Positions 45,370 through 54,594 of a stretch of 64,000 bases of DNA are shown here, piece after piece. The DNA comes from CBDAPI01 sp964565865 (GTDB lineage: Bacteria; Acidobacteriota; UBA6911; RPQK01; CBDAPI01): contig CAZMGM010000003.1 of the NCBI GenBank assembly GCA_964565865.1, forward strand, positions 62,001 through 126,000, in the 5' to 3' direction. The notes beneath the pieces are model-generated. The model was not told the DNA's origin, did no database searches, and worked only from the letters and a program-made list of their open reading frames with translations. Numbering within the stretch: position 1 is the stretch's first letter; each line of letters starts with the position of its first letter. The translations under genes were made by a program, and so were the position numbers.

Positions 45370-46300
45370 AACATTCCGTTTCCGAGCTGATCCCTCCGAC
45401 CAAGGCCTTCGGGTTGATCGTTTTCTGGATCGTCAGTTGGAGGAGTCCCGCAGCGTCATTCAGAGATGGATCAAGAAGGCAGCGGTGACCCTCAATGGTG
45501 GCACCTGCAAGCCGGGCCGGCGCTTGCAGCCTGGTGACGAGATTGAGGTGACCCCCCTTCCATCGGCCCCAATGGACCTCGTTCCCCAGAATCTTCCACT
45601 CTCCATCGTCTTCGAAGACGAACATCTCCTGGTAGTGGACAAACCTGCCGGATTGGTAGTTCACCCAGGGGCCGGAAATGACTCGGGGACTCTGGTCAAC
45701 GCCCTGCTTTTTCACTTTGAGAGTATGAGCCGGGAAGCAACCGTCCGACCGGGAATCGTCCACCGTCTGGATAAGGGTACATCGGGCCTTCTGGTGGTGG
45801 CGAAGAACGACCGTGCACACGATCATCTGGCCCTCCAGTTCAAGGAGAGAAGGGTCACCAAATTGTACCTATGCCTGGTGTACGGTCGGGTTAAAGACGA
45901 CGTGGGGCAAATTGATCTTCCGGTTGGGCGTCATCCGACCAGGAGGACCAGGATGTCGACCCGGAGCCGCAACCCCCGATCTGCCCTCACCGTTTATCGA
46001 GTCCTCCGGCGCTTTTCACGGTTCTCCTACCTGAAAGTGAAACCTCAAACGGGTCGGACTCATCAAATCAGAGTACACTTGGAGCACGTCGGCCATCCTG
46101 TCGTGGGAGATCCGGTGTACCGGGGAAACCGTGGGGAGTTGTTTGCGGACGCCGGGTCCGGCCACTTGGTCCGGCGACTGGAGCATCAGTTTCTACATGC
46201 AGCGTTCCTGGAATTAGAGCATCCGGCGACGGGTCGAACACTGTGTTTCGAATCGCCACTTGCGGACGACCTTGTCGCCATTCTGAACCCTCTGAAATAA
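45362..46300 (+). CDS. RluD-type 23S rRNA pseudouridine synthase
   Basis: 312 residues from a GTG at 45362 that overlaps the lgt end. An S4 RNA-binding domain (LRVDRFLDRQLEESRSVIQR) precedes the catalytic domain, whose aspartate is in VHRLDKGTSGLLVVAK; HLALQFKERRVTKLYLCLV and GRTHQIRVHL follow. Family members modify the 1911-1917 helix of 23S rRNA or other uridines. A GTG at 45353 is an alternative start. Confidence 0.9.
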   Translation: MPETFRFRADPSDQGLRVDRFLDRQLEESRSVIQRWIKKAAVTLNGGTCKPGRRLQPGDEIEVTPLPSAPMDLVPQNLPLSIVFEDEHLLVVDKPAGLVVHPGAGNDSGTLVNALLFHFESMSREATVRPGIVHRLDKGTSGLLVVAKNDRAHDHLALQFKERRVTKLYLCLVYGRVKDDVGQIDLPVGRHPTRRTRMSTRSRNPRSALTVYRVLRRFSRFSYLKVKPQTGRTHQIRVHLEHVGHPVVGDPVYRGNRGELFADAGSGHLVRRLEHQFLHAAFLELEHPATGRTLCFESPLADDLVAILNPLK

Positions 46301-47229
46301 TGAGAACGGTGTTCACTCGTTTCACTCTGGTTCTGTGCGTTACGGCGGCGGGTATCGCTGCGTTTGCTCTGGCCCAATCCGATGGAGACGGGCAGGATCC
46401 GATTCGCGTTGAGGTTGAGGTCGTCAACATTCTGGTTTCGGTGCATGAAGAAAAGTCCGGTATCTTCATCCGGGATCTTTCCCCCGCAGATTTCGAAGTT
46501 TATGAGGACGGCGTTCGACAGGAGATCACGAACTTTGTTGAAGAGACCGACCTGCCTCTGGCCATAGCCCTTTGTATCGACACCAGCTCCAGTGTTCGGA
46601 TCAAGCTTAGATTCGAGAAAGAGGCGGCTACCGACTTTCTCTTTTCGGTCATGACCCCCAGGGACAGGACCCTGCTGCTCGAGTTCGACACGGCCGCCAC
46701 GCTACTGCATGATTTCACGTCTAATACTAATCGGCTGACACGAGAGATCGAGCGACTGCGGGCGGGAGGTGGAACCTCGCTCTATGATGCGATCTATTTG
46801 GTTTCCGAGCAGAAGCTGAAGAATGTGGAGGGGCGCAAGGTCCTGGTTATACTGTCAGATGGGGCCGATCAGACGAGCATTTCGACCTATGAGGATGCTC
46901 TACGGGAAGTGTTTCAAGCGGAGGCGGCTGTCTATGCGATCAGCACAACTCGTTTCGGGGCCGATGTGGATCACGAAGGGGATAATGCGCTCAGGCAGCT
47001 GGCCGATGAAACAGGAGGGAGAGCCTACTTTCCCTATACCACAGGCGAGCTGTCGAAAGCCTTTAAGGCCATCAACGAGGAGTTGAGGAATCAGTACAGC
47101 GTGTCTTATGTGCCCAGGAACAAGAAGGCGGACGGTACATTTCGAAAGGTCAGGGTAAAAGTCAGGCACCCCAACAAGATTCTTTTCTATCGAAAGGGAT
47201 ACTTTGCTCCTCTCAAGAGCTCGGACTAA
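46300..47229 (+). CDS. Exported VWFA-related protein of the acidobacterial type
   Basis: 309 residues from the ATG at 46300, which overlaps the previous stop by one base. After a signal peptide there is the strand VEVVNILVSVHEE, the motif DLSPADFEVYEDGVRQEI, and a von Willebrand A domain with the metal-binding DTSSS in ALCIDTSSSVRIKL. GGGTSLYDAIY, VILSDGADQTS and QYSVSYVP complete the family pattern. These proteins are abundant in Acidobacteria and are thought to bind ligands in the periplasm; partner unknown. Confidence 0.88.
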   Translation: MRTVFTRFTLVLCVTAAGIAAFALAQSDGDGQDPIRVEVEVVNILVSVHEEKSGIFIRDLSPADFEVYEDGVRQEITNFVEETDLPLAIALCIDTSSSVRIKLRFEKEAATDFLFSVMTPRDRTLLLEFDTAATLLHDFTSNTNRLTREIERLRAGGGTSLYDAIYLVSEQKLKNVEGRKVLVILSDGADQTSISTYEDALREVFQAEAAVYAISTTRFGADVDHEGDNALRQLADETGGRAYFPYTTGELSKAFKAINEELRNQYSVSYVPRNKKADGTFRKVRVKVRHPNKILFYRKGYFAPLKSSD

Positions 47230-47329
47230 TTCTTGAAAACTGCCATATTGAGATGACTTGGCGGGGGATTTTGGGCCCGGTTCAGCGCACTTCTCACGGG
47301 GCAAAGCGAGTTGGGTCAAAAATCCTGGA

Positions 47330-48187
47330 TCAGGGAGCCGCGCGCAGATCATCCGGCGGTCGGGTCTGGTTCCTAAAATGCGTTCTCAGACGGCTGTAAT
47401 AAGCGGCTTGAGCGGTGCGGCTTCGCTTCTGAAAACCCAGCTCCAGAATGCCGGACTTATAGACGATTTCGGCCGCCACCCATTTTTTCTGTTGGGGGGT
47501 GAGCCGGCCGCTGCCCGCTGCCTTGAGCAGTGCCTGGACCCGGTAGCGATCCATCCCCCAGCGGCTCCGTGAGAGTTGATCCTGGTGACCGCCGCGTTTC
47601 ACGACCAGCTTATCGGGATGAAAGAGGACCGGTTGGCGGGCTGTGATTCGAAGCCACAGATCGTAATCCTCACAGACCGGCAGGCTCTCATCGAACAGGC
47701 CGTGCTCATCGAACAGGCTGCGATGTAGGAGCACGGAACTGGGGCTGATCAGACAGAGGCGGAGACAGTGGTGGAAGATCCAGCCGGAGTGTTTTCTGTG
47801 GCGCTTGCCCGGGTTGACGCGGACGCCGGAGCGAATCCAGACTTCATCGGTGTGCGCGGCCCGGTATTCAGGGTTGGCATCGAGTGCTTCCAGCTGGAGC
47901 CGAAGCTTGTCCTTGTGCCAGTAGTCGTCACTGTCGAGGAAGGCAATCCAGTCATTAACGGCGGTCTGGATACCTCGATTGCGGGCCCTGCTGACCCCCT
48001 GGTTCCTCTGCCGGATGTAGCGGATTTCTGGGCAGAGAAGCCGTTTCAGTTTCTCTTCAGTGCCATCCGTCGAGCCGTCGTCGACGACGATAAGTTCCCA
48101 GTCCCGAAAGGTCTGGGCAAGAACCGACTCGATCGCCTCAATGAGCAGTGTCTTGCGGTTGAAGGTGGGGATGACGACACTGATCAA
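47330..48187 (-). CDS. Family 2 glycosyltransferase
   Basis: 285 residues. GT-A fold with VVIPTFNRKTLL, VVDDGSTDGTEE, the DxD-type DSDDYW and a later ED pair in PVCEDYDLWLR. No membrane helix, so a cytosolic or peripheral enzyme acting on a lipid-linked acceptor is likely. Its ATG overlaps the stop of the diguanylate cyclase gene by 4 nt. Confidence 0.88.
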   Translation of the reverse strand: MISVVIPTFNRKTLLIEAIESVLAQTFRDWELIVVDDGSTDGTEEKLKRLLCPEIRYIRQRNQGVSRARNRGIQTAVNDWIAFLDSDDYWHKDKLRLQLEALDANPEYRAAHTDEVWIRSGVRVNPGKRHRKHSGWIFHHCLRLCLISPSSVLLHRSLFDEHGLFDESLPVCEDYDLWLRITARQPVLFHPDKLVVKRGGHQDQLSRSRWGMDRYRVQALLKAAGSGRLTPQQKKWVAAEIVYKSGILELGFQKRSRTAQAAYYSRLRTHFRNQTRPPDDLRAAP

Positions 48188-49482
48188 GGGTTGCCACGTG
48201 CTTCGAAAGGAAGAACGGCTCCTCTGGAAGCGCTCTTGGAGTGGCGCAACTTGTCGGTATACATGGCCTGGTCTGCAAGGGTCAGCAGCAGATCGAAGTC
48301 TTTGGCATCCCGCGGAAAGATGGCTCCGCCCACGCTCAGGCCGATGTTCACGATCTCTCCTTCCTTGAGTAGGATCTCGTGGTGCTCCACGGTCTCGCGG
48401 AGGCGCTGCATGGTCGAGTTGGCCAGTTCCGTATCAGCGCCCGGCAACAGGCCCACGAATTCGTCACCCCCGTAACGAATGCAGGTGTCGGAGCTGCGCA
48501 GCTGGGTTCTGAGGAGGTGGGCAATTTCGATGAGGACCCGGTCGCCGATCTGGTGGCCAAAGCGGTCGTTAACCGATTTGAAGGAATTTAGGTCCATCAC
48601 GAGAAGCGTGACGGGATAGTTGTCCCGCTGGGCCCGTTGCAACTCCCGTTCTCCGAAGGCCCTGAAGTAGCGAAGGTTGGGCAGCCCGGTCAAAGCATCC
48701 GTATAGGCATCTTCCATCTGATCAGCATGTACAAGAGCCTCGTTAATTCGGTTGAGGCTAACCTTATAAGCGAAATAAATAGCTAGTACGATAGGCACCG
48801 CCACCGCTACCCCAAGAAGCTCCGCTTTGTCGAAAACCAGGAAAATAAAGGCAGCAATCGAGGCCCCAGCGACTGTTGACAGAGACGACCAAAAGAAAAG
48901 CTCTTTTCCGGCCACCGAAAGAGGTTGACGAGTAGCCAAGCCCATGGCTAACAATACGCCGCCAGAATTCAGGAGGAAGAAAAGGAGGCTGGTGGCCGAG
49001 ACGGCACCAAAGAACAGAGGGAGATCCCTGGCTTCCATTGGAGTCGGTATGGGTGTTGCACTACCGGCCGTATAGTAAAAGAAGTGACCAGCTGCTAAGC
49101 CAGACCAACACAGGAGTGCTACGTTGAAGAACTTCTTATAGGTATATCGTGTTTTGCCTCTAAAGTTACTAACGAAGCCATCTAGCGAAGTAAGAACCGC
49201 CGCAACATAGGGCCCAAAAAGCATCAAGCTTAAGAAGGAAAAAATGTCGGTGATGGTGACGGTTAGAGCTTGCGTTCGTGAGGGGGTTGAGGGAAGTATC
49301 TGAACGGGAAAGAAGCCAAGGAATACAGTAAGGATGGCTAGAGGAAGCCAATTAGTATTGAACTCAGAGAAAGATTCGAACACCGAATATGCGAGCAACG
49401 GAATGCCCGACGCGATCACGACGGTGACATATACTCGGCACGCTAATGGAAGTCTATCCCCAAAGAAACTAATTCCGATCAA
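48184..49482 (-). CDS. Membrane-bound diguanylate cyclase
   Basis: 432 residues. The first 245 hold about eight membrane helices with no named sensor domain that I recognise. The GGDEF domain follows, with DALTGLPNLRYF, MDLNSFKSVNDRFGH and an intact RYGGDEFVG active site. RSSD five residues before the active site is a good inhibitory I-site. It makes c-di-GMP, and its translational coupling to a glycosyltransferase suggests control of a surface polysaccharide. The N-terminal third is more AT-rich than its surroundings. Confidence 0.9.
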   Translation of the reverse strand: MIGISFFGDRLPLACRVYVTVVIASGIPLLAYSVFESFSEFNTNWLPLAILTVFLGFFPVQILPSTPSRTQALTVTITDIFSFLSLMLFGPYVAAVLTSLDGFVSNFRGKTRYTYKKFFNVALLCWSGLAAGHFFYYTAGSATPIPTPMEARDLPLFFGAVSATSLLFFLLNSGGVLLAMGLATRQPLSVAGKELFFWSSLSTVAGASIAAFIFLVFDKAELLGVAVAVPIVLAIYFAYKVSLNRINEALVHADQMEDAYTDALTGLPNLRYFRAFGERELQRAQRDNYPVTLLVMDLNSFKSVNDRFGHQIGDRVLIEIAHLLRTQLRSSDTCIRYGGDEFVGLLPGADTELANSTMQRLRETVEHHEILLKEGEIVNIGLSVGGAIFPRDAKDFDLLLTLADQAMYTDKLRHSKSASRGAVLPFEARGNP

Positions 49483-49872
49483 GAAAACAGACCCCGCTAC
49501 TAATATGCTAGCCGAGCTATTTTTCTACGGCAAGAAAAACTCGAGGGTCTGATCCGGGAAGCGGACCAAGGCAACGATGCCAGGAACAAGATCTCCGTAG
49601 TAAACAGAGTTCCACCAGCAGATAGAGGTGGAGCCCATTTCAGCGCGTGGTGGACATTTCCCGGGTAGCGTTGCTGGTGCCCTGCGGCACAGATGCAGGG
49701 TGCCTCTCCTTAGGGTATTTATGGATGGCAGGACGGGACTGGTACAATCTTGGTAATGGAGTGCCTGGGCCGCGACGGGTTTCTGGACCCGTGAGCCCCG
49801 AGTTGGAGGCCGCTGTCGCAAGGGCCCACGGAAGCGTGAAAGAGGGTGAAACTCTTAACAGGAGAAAGGCGG
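49483..49872. other. Intergenic region upstream of the aldolase gene
   Basis: 390 bp between divergent genes. I see no gene with support. A short minus-strand frame (49525-49638, SVYYGDLVPGIVALVRFPD) looks protein-like but has no ribosome site and matches nothing I know. Confidence 0.4.
49740..49748 (+). promoter_or_regulatory. Candidate extended -10 promoter for the aldolase gene
   Basis: TGGTACAAT is a TGn-type extended -10 about 125 nt upstream of the ATG at 49873. No good -35 is seen, which is acceptable for an extended -10 promoter. Confidence 0.35.
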
Positions 49873-50886
49873 ATGAATGCACAAGTTCTGGCCGGAATCG
49901 CTGGTCAAATGGTCGCACCCAATCGAGGGATTCTGGCTGCTGATGAGAGCAGTCCCACTATTAAGAAGCGCTTCGACACGATTCAAGTAGAATCAACCGA
50001 AGAGAATCGGCGTGCGTATCGCCAAATGCTCTTTACGACTCCAGGAGCCGGTGAATTTATCAGCGGCGTGATCCTCTTCGATGAGACCTTGCGCCAGAAA
50101 ACGGATGACGGTTTGCCTTTTCCGGAACTGCTCACTTCGCAGGGCATTCTGTCCGGCATCAAGGTCGACCGCGGAGCGAAGGCTCTAGCGGGGTCCCCCA
50201 GAGAAAAGGTCACCGAGGGACTCGATGGACTGAGACCCCGTCTGGAGGAGTATCGAGAGCTGGGAGCTTCGTTCACGAAGTGGAGAGCTGTGATCACAAT
50301 TGGAAGGGACATCCCGACCTCCACGTGCATTGATGCCAACGCTCATGCCCTGGCCCGTTTTGCGGCTTTGAGTCAGGAAGCTGGCTTGGTTCCCATAGTG
50401 GAACCGGAAGTTCTAATGGATGGGGAGCATACCATCGGGCGTTGTGAAGAAGTTACCGGAGAGACTCTCCAGGGCGTTTTTTCCGCTTTGTATCTCCACC
50501 AAGTGGATCTAGAAGGGATCTGTTTGAAGCCGAATATGGTTTTGTCGGGGGCCGACTGCCCCGAGCAGGCTCCCGCAGCAGAGATCGCGGAAGCTACCGT
50601 ACGCTGCTTCCTGCGCCACGTTCCGGCGGCGGTACCAGGAATCGTGTTTCTGTCCGGCGGGCAAAGCGAGCTCGAGGCCACCCGGAATCTCAACGCCATG
50701 AACCAGCTTGGCGGCTCGCCGTGGGAGCTTAGCTTTTCCTACGGACGGGCACTCCAGGCTTCAGTCCTGCAGGCCTGGAGCGGGGACCCGGCCCAGGTTG
50801 AGGCAGGCCAGGACGCCCTCTACCACCGGGCCAGATGCAATGGCGCAGCTAGATCGGGCAGGTACGATGAAAGCTGGGATCGTTAG
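49873..50886 (+). CDS. Class I fructose-bisphosphate aldolase
   Basis: 337 residues from the ATG at 49873 (ACAGGAGAAAGG upstream). The eukaryote-like class I pattern is clear: NRGILAADESSPTIKKRF, FISGVILFDETL, ASFTKWRAVI, PIVEPEVLMDGEH, and the Schiff-base lysine in GICLKPNMVL. FLSGGQSE and PWELSFSYGRALQ bind phosphate. It cleaves fructose-1,6-bisphosphate without metal, in glycolysis or gluconeogenesis. No class II enzyme is in the window. Confidence 0.94.
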   Translation: MNAQVLAGIAGQMVAPNRGILAADESSPTIKKRFDTIQVESTEENRRAYRQMLFTTPGAGEFISGVILFDETLRQKTDDGLPFPELLTSQGILSGIKVDRGAKALAGSPREKVTEGLDGLRPRLEEYRELGASFTKWRAVITIGRDIPTSTCIDANAHALARFAALSQEAGLVPIVEPEVLMDGEHTIGRCEEVTGETLQGVFSALYLHQVDLEGICLKPNMVLSGADCPEQAPAAEIAEATVRCFLRHVPAAVPGIVFLSGGQSELEATRNLNAMNQLGGSPWELSFSYGRALQASVLQAWSGDPAQVEAGQDALYHRARCNGAARSGRYDESWDR

Positions 50887-50926
50887 ATTGCCCGACGCAA
50901 CGATGGATCTGACCGCAGCCAACGGC

Positions 50927-50950
50927 ACGATTTTCACCACGGTCTGCTGA
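50927..50950 (+). repeat. Solo terminal sequence of the MITE-like repeat
   Basis: TTTTCACCACGGTCTGCTGA resembles the right-end consensus TTTTACCACGGACTGCTAG. It begins 40 bp after the aldolase stop and has no accompanying internal repeat. Confidence 0.45.
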
Positions 50951-50983
50951 AGAAGGTCCGCTCCGGTAGCTATACTTTTCAAA

Positions 50984-51403
50984 TTGCTTGTCGAGAACTA
51001 CACGCTGGAAGTACCCACACAGGCGGTCCATGATATGGTCGATATTACGGCTGAAGTGGCTGCCCGGGTCCGTCAATCAGGGGTTCAGGACGGTACGATT
51101 TGCGTCTTCAATGTTGGTTCCACAGCGGGCATCACGACGGTTGAGTACGAACCCGGTCTGGAGGCCGATGTGGAAACCTTGTTTGAGAGCCTGGCCCCGG
51201 CCCAAGGGCACTACGAGCACAACGAAAGATGGCAAGATGGCAACGGGTTTTCCCATGTTCGTGCCTCCCTTCTCAAGCCCTCTCTGACTATTCCAATCAT
51301 GGGAGGGAGGTTACGCCTGGGGACCTGGCAGCAGGTTGTCGTGATCAATTTTGACAACCGTCCCCGGCAGCGGACGATTGCCATTCAGGTAATGGGCATC
51401 TAG
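50984..51403 (+). CDS. YjbQ / UPF0047-family protein
   Basis: 139 residues starting with TTG. The family pattern is clear: GTICVFNVGSTAGITTVEY, then HNERWQDGNGFSHVRASLL, and GTWQQVVVINFDNRPRQR. Metal-binding histidines are in the HNE and SHVRA segments. Members have been described as a secondary thiamine-phosphate synthase activity in vitro; the physiological role is unsettled. Confidence 0.88.
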   Translation: MLVENYTLEVPTQAVHDMVDITAEVAARVRQSGVQDGTICVFNVGSTAGITTVEYEPGLEADVETLFESLAPAQGHYEHNERWQDGNGFSHVRASLLKPSLTIPIMGGRLRLGTWQQVVVINFDNRPRQRTIAIQVMGI

Positions 51404-51419
51404 TATGCCGTCCAAGCAG

Positions 51420-51550
51420 TCCCCATCCTGAATACGGGCGAGGTAGGGGCGTACACTTCCCGAACAGTGCGCCAGGTGCCCGATAGTGAAAGTGCCAGGG
51501 CTCGCACCGAAATCCTCCAATGATTGCCCCCCGCCCGTGTGCAGTGCCTG
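51420..51550 (-). pseudogene. Possible relic of an M15-type D,D-carboxypeptidase
   Basis: One minus-strand frame reads HGRGAIIGGFRCEPWHFHYRA. The EPWHF.Y core is characteristic of VanY/LdcB-type M15 peptidases near their C-terminus. No other part of such a gene is visible and the flanks are unrelated, so this is a weak relic call. Confidence 0.22.
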
Positions 51551-51567
51551 GCCCGGAAGCCTGTGAC

Positions 51568-53286
51568 TCAATGGATGTGGATACTTGGCAGGAGTAGGTG
51601 TGGTCTGGGTGTCTGCAGGCCACGCAGCTCTGACTTGACCCAAGTCTCCATAGGATGTGTCTGCCGCGTGTGGATTGCCCCCAGCTCAGAGAGGGTGTCC
51701 CACACGCTCTTGGGCTTGGGTAGACGGATCAGTCTGACCGGAGCATTGTCCTCCAGTTCCAGTGCCGCCCGGACGTATTCGAGTGCTTTTGGAAAGCCCC
51801 CGATATCATCGACGAGGCCAATATTCAGGGCTTGCTTTCCGGTGTAAATACGGCCGCGAGCCTTCTCCTCGAGTTGTGCGAAGTCCATCGCTCTCCCTCG
51901 TGCCGCTTTCGAGACGAAGGCGTCATAGATCTCCTGCATCCAGGCTACGATCCGCTCTCGTTGCTGCGGTGTCAGAGACGTGGAGAGGGAGAAGAGGTCT
52001 GCACTGGGAGAAGTCTTGACGCGATCCACACTGATGCCGATCCAGTCATAAAGGCCTGCCACGTTGAATTTTCCGAATATGACGCCTATAGAGCCCGTAA
52101 TGGTACTGGGCTGGCTGATGATCTTGCTGGCGGCCATTGCGATGTAATAGCCACCCGAGCCGGCTACCGCCGACATCGACACAATTACCGGAATTCCGGC
52201 TTCCTCCAGGAGCTGGACCTCGTGCCAGACCATGTCCGAGCCGACGGCGGATCCTCCAGGGCTGTTAACCCGGAGTAGTACAGCCTCGTATTTTCGGGAC
52301 TCTCGAAGCTCCCGAAGCGTCTGGGCCAGGGAACTGCCTCCCAGCGTCTGTCCAAAAGAATCGTTTTTTCCAGAAGTAATCTGCCCGGTTGCCCCGATCA
52401 AGGCAACCTGTGGCCCTTCCGATGAGCGGCGGCCGCGTGCGACTGCCAGGTAATCCGAAGCGCTCATAGCCTCATACTTGGAACGTCCGGATTCCTTTGA
52501 CAGTCGCTCCTGTACCTGGTGGCGGTATCCGGTCTCATCGACGAGTTGTCGTTCCACTGCGCCCGGGGCGTTGATCATCCCCAGGTCAATGATCTCTCGT
52601 AGCACCGATTCCTCGATTCCTCGGTCACTGGCCACCGACTTCACAAAGCGCAGCTCCATGTCTCCGAGGATCGACTCCAACATCGCGCGGATGGGCTCGC
52701 TCAAGTTTTCCCTATCATATTGTTCCGGACTCTTGAACTCTTTGAACTGGATGAATTCTGGTTTGATGCCAAGCTTCTGAAGCGATCGTTTGTAAAACTG
52801 GATCTCTGCGACCAGACCGTTCAAAAGAAGTCCTGCGTCCGGGTTGATGGAAAGTGTATCCGCAGCGGAAGCGAGATAGATCTCACTTTCGCCTGCCATG
52901 TCAAGAGAGAGAAAGGCATGGATTTTCTTACCGCTTGCCCGGAACTTATGCATGCCGTCGCGCAGTTCTTCGATTTGTGCAAAGCTAAGATCCAGAGGCT
53001 GTACCTCGAGATAAATCGAAGCCACGTCGTCATCTTTTGAGCTAAGCTCGAAAAGTTCCCAGAGATCGTAGAGAGTGGGCTTGCTAGATTCGAAAAATTC
53101 GAAGAAAGGATTCTCAGGAGGCACTTCGTAAATCGCACCCCCAACTACAATTTCTACGATCGTATTCTTGACCACCGACGGCGGGCGACTCAGCTGCCAG
53201 TAGGCCCAGAAGGTCAGGACCAGGGCCAGAGTTACAATGACGGCAAATATAAGAAAGACAGCAATCCAGGGTCGAGAACTCATCAT
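51568..53286 (-). CDS. sppA: Signal peptide peptidase SppA, long (tandem-domain) form
   Basis: 572 residues: an N-terminal membrane anchor (about 7-30) and two ClpP-like domains, as in the 67-kDa type. The catalytic lysine K185 is in FKEFKSPEQYD of the first domain, and the serine S377 in SAVAGSGGYYIAM of the second, following RVNSPGGSAVGSD. It degrades cleaved signal peptides at the periplasmic face of the inner membrane. The ATG at 53286 is followed by a second ATG. Confidence 0.94.
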   Translation of the reverse strand: MMSSRPWIAVFLIFAVIVTLALVLTFWAYWQLSRPPSVVKNTIVEIVVGGAIYEVPPENPFFEFFESSKPTLYDLWELFELSSKDDDVASIYLEVQPLDLSFAQIEELRDGMHKFRASGKKIHAFLSLDMAGESEIYLASAADTLSINPDAGLLLNGLVAEIQFYKRSLQKLGIKPEFIQFKEFKSPEQYDRENLSEPIRAMLESILGDMELRFVKSVASDRGIEESVLREIIDLGMINAPGAVERQLVDETGYRHQVQERLSKESGRSKYEAMSASDYLAVARGRRSSEGPQVALIGATGQITSGKNDSFGQTLGGSSLAQTLRELRESRKYEAVLLRVNSPGGSAVGSDMVWHEVQLLEEAGIPVIVSMSAVAGSGGYYIAMAASKIISQPSTITGSIGVIFGKFNVAGLYDWIGISVDRVKTSPSADLFSLSTSLTPQQRERIVAWMQEIYDAFVSKAARGRAMDFAQLEEKARGRIYTGKQALNIGLVDDIGGFPKALEYVRAALELEDNAPVRLIRLPKPKSVWDTLSELGAIHTRQTHPMETWVKSELRGLQTPRPHLLLPSIHIH

Positions 53287-53507
53287 GTACTCTCCTCTCT
53301 TCCAATTATTCTATTATTAGGAGTTGATTGCAGGCCAGCAAGCGCCTCCTCCGGCATGGACGCCGGAATCAGTGGGCAACAGCCAAACTCTCTGCTAATT
53401 TCGGGATTCGTGCTCGCAACCATTATGCGCAAGCGTTATCGTATTCGTGAACACCGTAGGAGGTCCGGCAAGAGCTTTTCAAGAGTTACGAGCACTTAAG
53501 GAGTTTT

Positions 53508-54398
53508 ATGCAGCCAAAAATTGGATTTATTGGTCTTGGAATCATGGGAAAACCCATGGCAGGACACATTCTCAACAGCGGCTACCCGCTCACCGTCTAC
53601 AACCGGACTCGTTCCAGTGCAGCGTCACTGGTCAGCGCGGGCGCTGCAGAGGCCGAGAGTCCGTCCCGCGTTGCGGAAGAGAGCGAAATCGTTATCACCA
53701 TGGTTTCCGATACGCCCGATGTGGAGGAGGTGGTTGTCGGCCCGAAGGGCATCATCGAGGGGATCAAGCCGGGATCCATTGTGGTCGACATGAGCACGAT
53801 CGCGCCCGGCATGGAAAGGAACCTGGATGAGAAACTGCAGGAAGTCGGATGCTCCCTGGTAGATGCCCCAGTTTCCGGGGGCGACATCGGAGCGCAGAAG
53901 GGAACCCTAGCCATTATGGCGGGAGGCTGCCAGACTGACTACGAGAGGGTCAAACCGGTGTTCGAAGTGATGGGCTCCACCATCACGCACTGCGGGCCGG
54001 TCGGCCATGGACAGTTGACCAAGCTATGCAACCAGATTCTGGTGTCCGTGACCCTTCTGGGCGTCTGCGAGGCTATTTTGTTTGCACAACGGAACGATCT
54101 GGACCCCGAGGTCATGATTGAAGCAGTCCGCGGCGGGGCAGCAGGCAGTTGGCAGTTTTCCAATCTTGGACCTAAGATCGCGGAAGCCAACTACGCCCCT
54201 GGCTTTATGGTGGATTTACTGCAGAAGGATCTGGGACTGGTCCTGGACGCCGGCTATCAGGCGCATGTCTCACTGATGGGGACCTCACTGGTCCGCCAGC
54301 TCATGTCGGCTGCCCAGGCCATGGGAGATGGACGGGAAGGTACTCAGGTGTTGGCAAAGGTGCTGCAGATCCTGGCCCCACGAGCTCCGCTTCCGTGA
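53508..54398 (+). CDS. Beta-hydroxyacid dehydrogenase (tartronate semialdehyde reductase-like)
   Basis: 296 residues after TTAAGGAG. NAD(P) motif IGFIGLGIMGKPMA, DMSTIAPG, substrate motif VDAPVSGGDIGAQKGTL, and the catalytic lysine in GHGQLTKLCNQ; KDLGLVLDAG follows. Members include GarR and 3-hydroxyisobutyrate dehydrogenase. The DAPVSGG..GA..G form is common to both, so the substrate is not fixed. No glyoxylate or valine-degradation genes are adjacent. Confidence 0.9.
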   Translation: MQPKIGFIGLGIMGKPMAGHILNSGYPLTVYNRTRSSAASLVSAGAAEAESPSRVAEESEIVITMVSDTPDVEEVVVGPKGIIEGIKPGSIVVDMSTIAPGMERNLDEKLQEVGCSLVDAPVSGGDIGAQKGTLAIMAGGCQTDYERVKPVFEVMGSTITHCGPVGHGQLTKLCNQILVSVTLLGVCEAILFAQRNDLDPEVMIEAVRGGAAGSWQFSNLGPKIAEANYAPGFMVDLLQKDLGLVLDAGYQAHVSLMGTSLVRQLMSAAQAMGDGREGTQVLAKVLQILAPRAPLP

Positions 54399-54594
54399 CC
54401 ATCGAGATAGAATGAGCGCTGAGTGAGGATAATCTATCATTGGGTCACGTCGTAAGGGCGATCCGTAGGGGATCAGCGGGTCAGAGTGGTTCAGTTCCTC
54501 AATTCAACAACGCGCAGAGGGAGAAACTTAGTGGGCGAAGTGAATACCTTTCACTGAGTTTATGCCAGGAAGTACCAGATCTGGAGAGCTTGAC

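Noticed and set aside
49525..49638. Small protein frame on the minus strand between the cyclase and aldolase genes
   Set aside because: Protein-like peptide but no ribosome site, no plausible start and no family; kept only as a remark.
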